From NCBI GenBank assembly GCA_016165875.1, contig JABBOT010000007.1, positions 23,546,531-23,610,530 of the forward strand: 64,000 bases of DNA, given 5' to 3'. The notes below the pieces were generated by a model. That model did no database searches. It saw nothing but the letters and a program-made list of their open reading frames with translations, and was not told the DNA's origin. Positions 46,315 to 58,900 of this stretch are shown here, piece by piece (the stretch's first letter is position 1; every line of letters begins with the position of its first letter). The DNA comes from Acanthopleura granulata (lineage: Eukaryota > Mollusca > Polyplacophora > Chitonida > Chitonidae). A program made the translations under genes and the position numbers.

Positions 46315-46445
46315 TCCACCAATAAATTTGGTTGTGGGGTTTCCCCTGACTTTGTTCGGTTTCCTCCCACCATACTGCTGGCCGCTGTTGTATAAGTGAA
46401 ATATTCTTGAGTACGGCGTTAACATCAAATAAATCACAAATAAAT
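46315..46445 (+). mobile_element. SINE 3' part, second copy
   Basis: ggttgtggggtttcccctga, ggtttcctcccaccatactg, ttgtataagtgaaatattct, tgagtacggcgtt and a tail. It lies within 25 bp of the previous fragment in the same orientation. Confidence 0.8.
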
Positions 46446-46884
46446 TTCTCAGATTAAAAAAACCCCTGTATTAACCCTTGTATTAACATGTAAGACCAGC
46501 TTGAGGTAAATCTGTTAACCACTTGTCAAACCTCCTCCATTACAATTCAGCAGCAATAAGCAACACTGTCTGACAACAATCTTAATGGAGGGTTGGAGAA
46601 AACTTAGACTCCGGCGTCAAAGGAAGTGTCTTAACATGTAAACTCAGAGCATATAACCCAGCATTGTACATGTACTGACAGCAGCAAAGCTACCACATGG
46701 TGTACATATAGGCCTGCCTAACATGCCTAAACTTATACCCAGAAAGTGTTCTTTCAAATAATGACAAAACCTGAGTGAAAATACCCTAATTCATCTAATT
46801 TCCAGGACATCTCATCTGCCCTTTTTAGCTAACATATATGTAATTGGAGCAGGAATGCAGCTGTAGCCTGGGGTTATATACACT
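46446..46884. other. Noncoding stretch
   Basis: A segment at 46785-46860 (tctgccctttttagctaaca) resembles 48735-48800 (tctgccatttttagctaaca), a possible minor dispersed repeat. Confidence 0.35.
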
Positions 46885-47310
46885 GTACAATGCACTCCAG
46901 TTACTTGGCATGTAAATACTGTGGCATGGGGTGTAATAAAGCTTGCACACAATTCAGTCATTTGAGGTGTAATCATTACACAATGCAAATGCCAGCTACA
47001 TGTACATCTTGGGATATTTCGTTATACACAATGCAATCACTTGAGGTGTAAAGTTTTACTTAATCCACTGCAGTCACTCGGAATATAAAGTTACACACAA
47101 TCCAGTGACTTGGGTGTAAATGTCACACATAACTGACTATGAAGTGACTTATTTGGGCGTAAAACTTATACACTATACACTGTGTAGTGACATCGGGTGT
47201 AAAGTTGTAAACAATCATGACAATGCTTTGCACAGTGACTTGGCTGTAAATGTCATGCACAATGCACTGTGCAGTGACTTGAGGTGTACAGTTATACATG
47301 ATGCACTACA
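46885..47310. repeat. Degenerate tandem repeat, about 45-50 bp
   Basis: Words like acacaatgca, cagtgacttg and ggtgtaaagttatacac recur roughly nine times with uneven spacing. Confidence 0.6.
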
Positions 47311-47639
47311 TGTAGGCTACATCATTACACTGTTACTGTGGATCTGTAAACCACATCAGACATGAGCATTCATGGTCAGACGCCTGGAGTTTGCCAAGAA
47401 AGTCTGAAAATACCACATCCTACCTCCAAATTACATTAGAAATCACCTGTTCTCACAAAATCAGTTCCCTTTTGTTTTTCAAATTGGCAACAAAAAAGTC
47501 TGAAATCAGCCCACTGGTGGAAAAATTCCCATGCCTGACACATTTGCGTTGGAACAACCTGATAGTGCAGACATCCCACTGAAGCTAGAGCACAGCATAC
47601 ACAAGTGCGTAAGACATGACTGATCTCCACTCAAGCTGG

Positions 47640-47780
47640 TACGGAGTTGGTCCAAGTCTCCGATTGACGTACAACTTTAGAAATGACCGGCGTACACATG
47701 ACGCCACTTGAGTCTCGTCGTTATTGCTCATACAGGATTGGGCGCTTAGGATCTGACACAATGGCGGAGATGAGTTCAGC
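47640..47780. promoter_or_regulatory. CpG-rich patch, possible promoter
   Basis: CpG is visibly denser here than in the flanks (tacggag, ccgattgacgtac, gaccggcgtac, gacgcc, tcgtcg). It ends with acacaatggcggagatgag, which resembles a YY1-type or initiation-region motif. The plus-strand frame from that ATG stops after nine codons unless spliced. Function is inference. Confidence 0.25.
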
Positions 47781-49736
47781 TAGGTCTTAAACAATTGTGT
47801 ATGCTGAACTTTACTCAACTCCAACGATGAAATACACAAAACTGACGGATGTTATTGTACTGAAACCAGAGATTTAACACAGCTACATTATCTTGGAATA
47901 GTCACTTGGTCTCAAGTTAAAACCACAATACACATCAAAAAACAGCCCGGTCACGATTACTGATGACGCTTGATAAACGTGTTCCGACATTATTACAACA
48001 CAGTGACACATCTTTGTAACCGGATAATCGACGTTACTTTACAGGACGGAGGGATAAATAATTCTCAAAAATATTACCACTGACTGCGAATTTTTTTTTT
48101 TTCTTCTATAATTTGGTATGACTTACCACTACTTCCAGATTCAATGAAATTCAAATTTCCCCAAATTTCATGTCATTATGTTTTGGACATGAACTGATAT
48201 TGATTTTTGCCTGTAACTGACACACATGTATAATGCATTAATTTTCTAATTCTGGATAATGTCAGATGAACATAGATCGACCAGATTATGATACAATGTA
48301 TATGGTTTCATGATTAGTAAAAAATCCATTTCGGAAACAAGAAGTATACAATGCTATACAAGAGCCATCTGCTAAGAAAACACTCCTTCATGATGGAATG
48401 TTCTACAGACCTCAAATCATCAACGAATACAACAATTAACTCATCACATCAACATTATCACAACACACCAAGTAATCCAGTCTTTACAAGTCGGTCACGT
48501 GACCACGTCCATTTTGAACTTACAGTAAATGAGCTGAAATCTTGCCCAAAAATTGTCATGAGACAAATTTAGTTTTCATGTCAGCTGAAACTGATATTTT
48601 ACCAGAAAGCTGAGATGCCAATGTACCTTCAAAACAGATATCTAAGAGGAATACAATTCCTGGATTCAGGTAAAATAAAATGAAATTTCAGCATATTAAT
48701 ACAGTAATTTCAGTGGCTGTATCCCAATTTTTGTAATTATTGGGACACCTGATCTGCCATTTTTAGCTAACATAAATGTCATTCTAACAGGGATACAAAG
48801 TTTTCCTTTTTTTCTCTCTCATGTAATGACCATTAGTTCATGCCTTTAATTAAGAACTGGGCGAGAAATGTAATATTTTGCTTTCAACAGGACTAACATC
48901 CTCCCCACTAACAGGTAAAAGAATACAAGCTGGTAACAGTAACTTATTAGCCCGTCCCCTCTTAATTTTCCCAAGAACTCTGGGGCCACTTTTACAAAAC
49001 TTCAAAAAGTCACTTTTTTTTCTACTTTTCTTGTAAAAGACACTTGTCTAGGTTATGGCACCATAACTTGAAGGTGACATGATTTAGGAGAAACTGATTT
49101 ATGAAGTTTTGTGAAAGGGAGCTCTGGCTGTTAACATATAACATGCATCACCTAATGTTTAGCTTGTACAAATACACTTGCAGAAGCACTTAAAGATCTT
49201 CAAATGACACTGTTTGAAGCCGACACTTAAGTTTGCCTGGTTCAACAGAAATTAATAAATTAAGTGGGTCTTTAAAAGCGGATGTATCAATCCGAATGAA
49301 GCAAAATGTGTCATCTGCAATAAGCTTAACATGAGACGTGCATCAATTATTTACTTGACTGGTGTTTTAATGAAGTGGTATTTATGAATCTGGTAACCAC
49401 CCTTGACCTCGATTTAATTGACAGATGTTCTCGAAATACCAGCGTTCATGCCTCTATGATTTCAGGGTTGACTCTAGCTCAGTACAAGTACGTTCGACCA
49501 ATGGAGCGCCAGATCAAAGGGCAAGTTGTGACCAATTAGAACATCCCTCTTAAATGTTCACTGCAGGCCTGAACAAGATATGTAATAATAGAAGCTTTGT
49601 GCTCAGAGATTTCACTGGATGACCCAGTTCTGGCTTATCTCTACTGGCCTCAGACTACTGCACTGTCCCTGTATGTCAGTGCATGGGTCCTCCCGTGCCC
49701 AAGCAGAGGAGAAGCCATTGACACTGGGAAGGAAGT
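47781..49736 (-). other. Likely TRPN 3' UTR and flank
   Basis: Lies downstream of the TRPN stop codon on the minus strand. No further exon recognised. A minus-strand ATTAAA occurs near 48847; the real transcript end is unknown. Confidence 0.4.
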
Positions 49737-49948
49737 TCAGGGCAGGAAGTTATTATGCTTGACCCCGTTGGTGTCGCCGTGAGTGTTCAGATGATCCTCC
49801 AGCAGATTCTCCAGGTTCCAGCGTATTTTGTCTTCCTCGTCCACGCTGTAGGCCATCAGGTATTTCCGCACCACCATTTCCCAGTTCACTACATCCTCCA
49901 GACGCCGCGGGCCATGGTGGTAGCTGAGTGGGGCACGCAGGAAGCCAA
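49737..49948 (-). CDS. TRPN1: TRPN last exon, C-terminal tail
   Basis: Acceptor gtttgtttccag; 70 residues plus TGA. Reads GFLRAPLSYHHGPRRLEDVV, NWEMVVRKYL, ending NNFLP. The VxxWExxxxKY helix is the conserved C-terminal element of TRPN channels. Incoming phase 1 matches the donor at 50579. Confidence 0.88.
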
Positions 49949-52900
49949 CTGGAAACAAACAGTCCAGATACTACTACGTGCTGACCACACATGATTCTAT
50001 AAGATACTGAGAGATCTAGGCTATCGTGTAAGATACGGAATATTCCAGCAAAAGATGCCTTTTTGATGTTGGTCAGCTTTTCTCTTTTTGGCCCCACATT
50101 AAGGTCTTCACTGTTTTCGTCAAAAACGTTCACAAGGCACAGTGGAAAATCTACATGTGGCTTTTACACAGTTTCTACTTATTTATTTATTCATGTGCTA
50201 TACAGTTTCTACATCAAAGACCCCACTTGTAACCTAATGAAGTATTAAGTCTTTACTCCGTTTCCCTATGCACGGTTACACTTTTGTAGTGGTCAACTGG
50301 TCCTTGCTTACAGTAAACAGTTAGTCAGTTTTAAGCAACATATTTAGTTGTTATAGTTGTCTCTTCCTACAGCGGAACGAGTAATAACAACGCAACACCA
50401 CTGTTTGGGAAATTTTGAATTTTTTTCCTACATTTGGCTATTAGCTCTTGAAGGCCTCGAAAATATTCCAAAATTGGTGCAAATCTGAGAAAAGAACTAC
50501 ATCTTTCAGCTTCAAAAGCTAAAGCCCGCTAACTTCTTAATTTGAGTCAAAAGGGAAAGTGAAAGTAGAGCCAGCTTACTGTCTGGAGCGACCTGGGTGG
50601 GGCGTCGGACATTGCGTAGCCAGGTGGCGGACGTGTTGGCCAGCATGTCGATGGAGCGCGAGTCCTCGTTCCCGTCCATATCCTCCTCCTCATTGATATA
50701 CTCTTGAGCCTGGGCACTGCAGATCTTACCTATAAGGGGTCCAAGGCATGGATTGGTTAATTGATCCAATGATTGATGGACAGGTGTTCAGCACGTTATT
50801 CGAGAATTTAGAAGATAGCGGCCAATATCACACCGGGAAGAACCTGAAGTGCTGGAGTGGGCTAAACCACTGACCCCAGGCAAGTTACTGTCAAACTTTC
50901 CACACGTATGTGTTTCTTAATATTACTTGCATTTGTGTATCAACAAATGTACGTATGTTAAAGGGACATGGTTGCCTAATATTACATATTTTAGCTTTAT
51001 TACACAATGACATGAGTATTAGGTACTTTTCTCAAGAAGTAAAAATTACAAGCTCTTCATTAATCCCACCCCCTGCATTGTACATAAAATGAATGTTTAA
51101 AAATAACAACAAAAAAAATGAAAACCGAACAGTCTGCCAAAATATTTAAATAAGGGGTTGTCAATTCAGTGGAACAGCGCTCGGTAAACTTCACATGTAA
51201 ACAAACGGGGCTGATGACAACCGTCAGAGAAGGACTCGTAACATAATCGTCCAAAAAGAGGCGTAAAAGAAAGCTCAGCAGGTTGACAACCAAGTCCTGA
51301 ATTGTCATTGGTGGTTGTCAGTTGTTACAAAACTACACAGCTTGATAGGTGGGTGGAAATATTGTTCTTGTTGTGGTTGTATTAAACGTAAAATGTGGCC
51401 CGCCCTCTTTGTGTTGAATTCGAAGAACGCCAGAACTTGTCCGGGCTCGTACAAGCTGCATACTCAATGAATATTTTTTATTTCAACCTGACTGATTTAT
51501 CCAAAACATGCATATATGTGGCAATAAAATATGTCTATTTTGGCAAAGATCATCATTCAAGTTCTGAATGATATTGCAGGAGTGGCCTACATCTTAATTA
51601 AAATGCCATGAAATGTTTTAATGTGTTCTGTGACTTCCAACGCGTGACAATGACTTCCCAGCTGCACTCTGCACAACATTGTATATGATTTATTTATTTA
51701 TGTGACAGTTGTTGAAAGCCAAACTCAAGAACTTTTCATTTACGCAATTAGTTTCATTGATGGAGAAAAGCGCAGAGTAAACCAGCACCCTCTCGCAGGT
51801 TAATTACGAACTTTCCCACATGTGCCACATACAAATATGCACACCTCATTGGTGCAAGACAAGTGGCCTGACAAGAATTGTTGGACAGCGCAAATGACCA
51901 CAGAAGCCACATCAACCGCTTTTTGTCATCAAGGCCTCCTGCAAGCAGGGAAAGAGCTGGAATCAACATATTCCTTAAGTTTAAGGCTGAGTTTAGACGC
52001 CTGCCTTGTGTGTCCTGGGAGTTAAAATACAATGAAACACTCCTTTCACCACTACACCATGCCCTGGTTCCCACTGGTTCAAGATACAGCCGTGTTTGAG
52101 CAAACCAGGTCATTTCTGATTTCCTATAGGAGGACCACAGACATGATGAAGAGCAGAACAATTTAGAGAGGTCAAATAACATGGTACATGTATCATGTAC
52201 GAAGTCACCAAGGACTCCAGGGAGAAGTTTTATTACAGTCTTAGGCTCCTGATAGGCTTGTTTCTTGGACGCAGAAAGCTGGTCTGGAAGTCAGACGGTA
52301 TCTACGTGCAAAACACCACAGCACAGGCCTCAAGCTTAGAATGTGAGTATCGGTGTGATTATAACGCAAATTCCAGTTTCTGAGTCACCCTGTACGAGTT
52401 CCCACAGATGGGCAACACGATCCGTGCAGTATACATGTAGTTATTAATCACATGACTTGAACACCTTAAATCAAGAAGTTTGGCATGTACCTTACCCTGA
52501 ATATGTGTGAAAAAATTACAGCTTTAATAAAATAAAATAAGTCCGTGTTTGTGGATGACTGTACAGTACCAAGTCAGTACCCACCTTTGTGTTTGTAGAT
52601 GACCCTACAGTATGTAAACAGTTTTGTGAACAGATTCAGCGGTGATGGGGTCGCTGATGTTTTGTTCATGTTCCTGATCAGCTTAGCTCGTCCAAACTTC
52701 CACTCTGTGTCGGACTGTTGCTGAATACGTTGATACGTGTCTGACATCATGGCGATCAGCAGGTTGATGAGCACAATCAAAGTCACAATTTCGTATGTTC
52801 CGAAGGTTATTTTGGCAAGCACTATCACCCAATCAGGACTGCGGTGTATCAACGGTAAATTGTCCGGGTCAACCAGCCCGAACAAGGAAAAAAACAAAAG

Positions 52901-55900
52901 TTCGAACAAAGTGTTGAAGTCGGCTGTGGAGACTGGGGCGCCGCTGCCATTGCCATCGCCCATGTCTGTGACAGGAACAGTCTCTGGGAACACAGGCTGA
53001 TATATCGCCGCCAAATGACAGGTAAATCCCATCATAAAGATAGCTAAAATCACAAGAAATCGAGTCAAGTCCTTCATAAGATCTCGAATAATAATGGCCC
53101 ACGGTCCAAACAAGTGATGGAAAGACAGGAAGTCCAAGAGCTGTACAAAATTCAGTAAGAGCGCCCAGGCGAAAAACTGGTTCCGAAAATACAGGCACAC
53201 CAAGCGGCTGTTTCCTTGGAACGCGAAGCCGACGATATGAAAGGAGACCCCCAAGGAGCAGATTCCCAGACTGATGACTCTGATCCACCCAAGTCCAGCA
53301 CGGTCACCGGGATTGGTCAGTTCGGACACGAGAAGCCCCGACAGCCAGGCAAGGAGAAGCCATTCCCACGGCTGTGGGACGAGCGATCCAGACTCGGGGA
53401 TAGGCACAGGGGGATAGACCACCGTCAGGAAAAACAACAGGATCAAGTAGAGGTGAGACACCAAATAGGACAGGAACTTCACAATGGGCACTTTGTTGAA
53501 ACGGTGCCGGAGAGGAAGTGAAAAGACCAGCCAAACAGGAGGAAGGCTGAGGAAAGCCCAGAAAAGCATCACGATTTTCCAGTTGGCCCAGCGAAGGTTT
53601 CCCATCCAGACATCCGACAGGTACTTCTGCACTGCCGGGTGTGAAACGACTTCCTTTTGTTCATTTTCGATGAGAACATCGAGAAATGCTGTACCTCTGG
53701 AATCCATGGCTTTCAACAACAGACCAGCGCTGTTCGAACTCGCGGCTATCGCCAGTAAATTGGTGGCCATTTCCTCGCAATAATCACCAGCGGTCAACAA
53801 GTCTCGCGATCGTTCTTTCTCCTTGATGGCTAGTAGACGGAAATTTTTGGACAGCTTAGCTGCAGTGTCCACAGGAGCTGGCGACAACAGAATGAACTCC
53901 TGGATGCTTCGATTTCTATTCATCTTGCCAACCACCATCAAGTCAAAGACAAACTACATAAAGAAACATAGTAAAGTTTCGTTAATTCATAAAAATGTTA
54001 ATACACAACAACATGAACTGTGTCCTTCACTGTGAATATAAAACTGCAACCATTCCTTGTATGGAAATGATCATAAAATTCCCCTTTGCTTTGACTTGAA
54101 AAACGTTTTTATTCAAAAAGACTAATTAATTGTCTGCACTAATACTTCTTAAAATTAATATTTTAATTTTAGCTTGCGTTCATTCTTGAAAAGTTTTCAA
54201 TTTGGATGAAATTTGCCCAGCATCCTAGAGTGAGGGCAACAACGGTACAATGAACCTCCTAAAAGGTCTGACATCCAAATCCAGCAAATGTCACGACAAT
54301 CTCATCTAGACATCGCAAGGGAAATTCGTATGCAAACTGTTAGCCAGAACGGATGTTCCAGGTTCATTACACCAAAACCAATTTCCAAACGACGTTCAGC
54401 AGAAACTGCCAAAAAACTAAAGCATAAAAGGTACAAAAATATGACGAGTCATGTAAAGAGGAGTGGTCCATGGTTTTCAAAGTACCAAGAAATGACCCAG
54501 GTAAATTTACTTCATGTCCATGTGCTCGTCCACCTGTTCCTTCAGGTTACCTTTTTGTCGTCCATCAAATGATACGTGTTATGATCCTGTCTCATCAGAT
54601 AACTCAGCGTCTCCGAGTGGGTGGCTCCCGCAGAGTAGCAGATCGGAACTTTGCCATCCTTCGTTTCAAATTTGGCTGAGGCTCCAGTTTCTGTGAGGAG
54701 TTTGACGACATTCAGGAATCCAGCCTTAGCTGCAAAATGAAGGGCTGTCCATCCGTTCTGAAACAAAAAGGCACGAAATATATAAACTGATGAGCTGCAT
54801 GCTGTAAACTTTATTTTATATAAAGTTTGAGTTTTCAGTTTCGTTATGTTGATGAACAATATTCCACATATAAAAGCAATGTGTTTTTACATATATATAT
54901 ATATTATATATATTGGCTCAAAAGTTAACTAGGTCTTTTCATTTCTGAGCAATTCTTGGGGCTGCTTATACGTCTCAAAAATGAACATTTATCTCCCTTT
55001 TTTTGGGGCATAATCTTCTTCATTCATGTATACTTTAAGAATGTAATAATCTACCTTATCACAAGCGTTGATGTCTGCGCCCTGGCCCAGCAGCAGCGCC
55101 ACCATGTCCAGATGACCGTTGGCCGAGGCCAGATGGAGCGCTGTCCGTCCACGTTTGTCCTTCATCTGTATCTGCTGGGTGGACTTGCTTAGCAGGAGAC
55201 TGACCACAGCTGTGTGTCCACTCTGGGCAGCCAAGTGGAGGGGGATGGCACCCTGGTTAACAATACGAACACTGGTAACTCTCATCCTCAATATTTACTT
55301 ATTTATTTGATTGCTGCTTGGCGTCCTCTTATCCTGATTAGATCACTCTCTGGAACACACTTAACTGTCTTCATAAAAGTGTATCATTTTAATCAGTCAT
55401 ATTTACTTACTTCATTTGATTAGTGTTACTAAGAAACCTGAAATCATGGAAGGCAATGAACTGATCCTAGCGAACTTCAGATAAGACCTTGGTAATGGCC
55501 TTACAGTTGACGCTGACCACTTACTGTATAATTGCAATGAAGTAAGACCCTAAGAGCATTCAGCAGAAACAAGGGGACCCTTATATCGAAGGTTTTCTGT
55601 CCTAGGTTCAGACCGATAAGTCTTTCCAATAATTATTGTAATACTCTTGGTTATTAATACCATAATTTTGAGGTTTTACAATTATAGTTGTTAGGTTAGG
55701 ACTCAAAATATTTAATGCAAATATGTTTTATATTTTTTTCTGTATTTCAAACACATGAATACATGTTTCAGGAATATCAATAAAGCTAATGCAGATATAC
55801 TTACCTGCATATGTGTGGTAGCATCAGCCTGGATACCTGGATAGTTAAGGAGAAGACGAACCAATCCCTCGTGTCCAGATTGTGAGGCTAAATGGAGAGG

Positions 55901-58900
55901 TGTGAATCCCCACTGAAAACCAGAAGAGGGGTTGTCATAACATATGTTCTGACTGTGAGGCTAGATGGAGAGTTATGAATCCCCCACTGAAAACCAAAAA
56001 CAGGGGTTATCATAACGTGTCCTGTGAGTGAGGCTTGATGGAGAGGTGTGACTCCCCACTGAAAACCTAAACAGGGATTCTTATAACACTTGTCCTGACT
56101 GTGAGGATAGATGGAGATGTGTGAATCCCCACTGACCCCAAAACAGGGATTGTTATATTGCATGGCCTGACTATGAGGCTTGATGGAGAGGTGTGAATCC
56201 CCACTGACCCCAAAACAGGGATTGTTATATCGTATGGCCTGACTATGATGCTAGATGGAGATGTGTGAATCCCCACTGACACCAGAACAGGGATTATTAC
56301 ATCGCATGACCTGAGAGGCTAGATGGAGATGTGTGAATTCCAACTGACCCCAGAACAGGGATTCTTACATCGCATGACCTGACTATAAGGCTAGATGGAG
56401 ATGTGTGAATCCCCACTGACCCCAGAACAGGGATTGTTGTATTAAGCACAAGCTCTGATCAACATGTTATGTGTAGGCATGACAAGTAATGAGGTAAAAT
56501 TCCAAGCTGAAAAACAAAACAGGAATAATACTGTAACATGTACAATGACAGTGGTCGAATAAGGCCATCCTTAAAAACTGTTTGTTGGGCGTAACCTGAC
56601 CCTAAAACACTGTATTGTCATCCTCAAAATAAAACAACTTTTATACTGTGGACAACCTTGCACTTTCACTCTGCAACTTACTGATATCTGGAATGGATAC
56701 ATGTAAACATCTATGAACATTCGCAACTAATGTTCAATCCCCAAAAGTCCATTAAATGCCAACTGTGTCAAATTGACACCATTAACTTCAATGACAACTG
56801 GAATATTGCTCACCTCAGCTCCAAGCTCTTTCATACCCAGCCCATCCACTGGGGGTTCACTCTTGACGGTAGCTGCCACTTTGGTCAGCATCTCTCGTAT
56901 GAAGTCCGTCTGCCCGTAGTGCGCAGCCACGTGGAGAGCTGTCAAGCCAGTCTGTCAGAAAAATCGTAACATATTAGAGTCGAGGGGAGCAGGGAAAGTG
57001 CTACAGGCTTCAAGTAAGAGGGTATGCATGATCTAAGTTAAGCAAGTAGTGTCTCCGTGGCAACTAGTAAAAACATAGATTTGAGAGACGTCAAGGTACA
57101 AGAGCATGTGTTTCAAGGAATATAACACTTTAGGCTTATTTATGCAAAAAGAAATCTAGTATCTGGTGTCTACACAACCATCTAGACTAGGATGTCAAAT
57201 CCGCATTACATTCTGGATATAGGAATAATATTAAAGAATTAAGTCTCTCCAACCTTCATAACCATACTTATTCTTAGCCAAAACATGTGCTAGTCACTCA
57301 CATGTGCTAGTCACCCACACGTGCTAGTCACCCACACAAAGGCTGTGATGTTACACTGGTAGTATGGCAACGAGTCTTCAACATTTATTCACTCTTTCAT
57401 CAAACAATTCCTCACCGTTACCAGAAAAAGAAAGTATGTGTAGCCATTCCGATCAGACTTACCTTTTTGCTGCTTATTTTCCACGACACATGCCCCTTCA
57501 ATGGTTCCAGGATGTTGACATGTCCATACCGTGCGGCCAGGTGAATGGCCGTCATGCCCTCCTGTCAAGACAAGGTAGCCATTAATCAAGGTCTACCGCT
57601 AATAGGCAAAAGATTAACCATCTCACTCTCCTTTCACAAAACCTTGCACCAAAATTTCCTGTTACTTCCCATGAAAATCCGGATGCTTCATAAGGCTATT
57701 GCCAAAGCTATGTGACTTACTTGTACGAAAAAAAAATTGAAGAGAAACTTCAATTACCAAGCTTTGTTACCGTCGCCCTTGCATGACATCTTTTCTTTTT
57801 TTTTTGCATTTATTTCTGATCGACATCTTTAGTTTCAGCTTAGTTTCGTTTGATGATCATATGCCTAGCTCAGCGAAAACAAGGGCCAACAGGAAAAGGG
57901 ACAGATAAGGCAGTTGACAAGAGCCAAGCGTTCCCATTGTTGACATACTTACAGCATTCTCATCCGTGGCAGATGCTCCCGCCTCCAACAACGCTTTCAC
58001 AACCTCAACATGGCCGCCCGCAGCTGCTAAGTGAAGCGCTGTCGAGTTGTTTGTCTAAGGAGAAGCAGGTTAAAACTTCAACAGGGATCTTCACATGAAA
58101 GAACTCTTTCTCATTTAGGGGCCTCCGTGGCTCAGTCGGTTAGCGGGCTAGTGCATCGCAATGACCCAAAGCCTCTCACCAATGCGGTCGCTGTGAGTTC
58201 AAGACCAGCTCATGCTGGCTTCCTCTCCGGCCGTCCGTGGGAAGGCCTGCCAGCAACCTGCAGATGGTCGTGGGTTTCCCCCGGTTTTCTGCCTGGTTTC
58301 CTCCCACCATAATGTTAGCCACCGTCATGTAAGTGAAATATTCTTGAGTATGGCGTAAAACACCAATCAAATAAATAAATAAATAAACATTTCTGATTCA
58401 TACATGCAGCACCTGAAACTCTCTCAGGCTACCACAAATCAGGAAAAGGACTCCATCATGGCAATTCAATGAAAAAAGGAAATAACAAAAAAGAAAAAAA
58501 AACCCAAAATACAAGGATCTGATGCAAGTATGAGAAAGGTACATTAAATAAATCCATATTTACACCTTTTTTGTAAAAGTTTAAACTTTTAAAGTCTAAA
58601 AGCCACTAAACTTTAAACATACACATATTTTAAATGTAATATCTGTAGTTTCCTTGCCAAAATTCAACATCACTTCAACACTATACAAACACTCGGACAC
58701 ATGTACTCAGAATAACTTACCCTATTTCTGGCTGTTGTCACCACAACCTTATTGAACCTCATCAGCTCTTTGATCACAGCCACACTGCCTTTGTCAGCAG
58801 CAATGTGGGCACACGTCATGCCATTCTGCAGAAAACATTGCAACAGAACGTGACTCAAATGTGTTTTTTTTACATGCATTTACAGGCACAACTGGGGTTC

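Noticed and set aside
53216..53521. Plus-strand frame antisense to TRPN
   Set aside because: Shadow of the strongly supported channel exon on the other strand.
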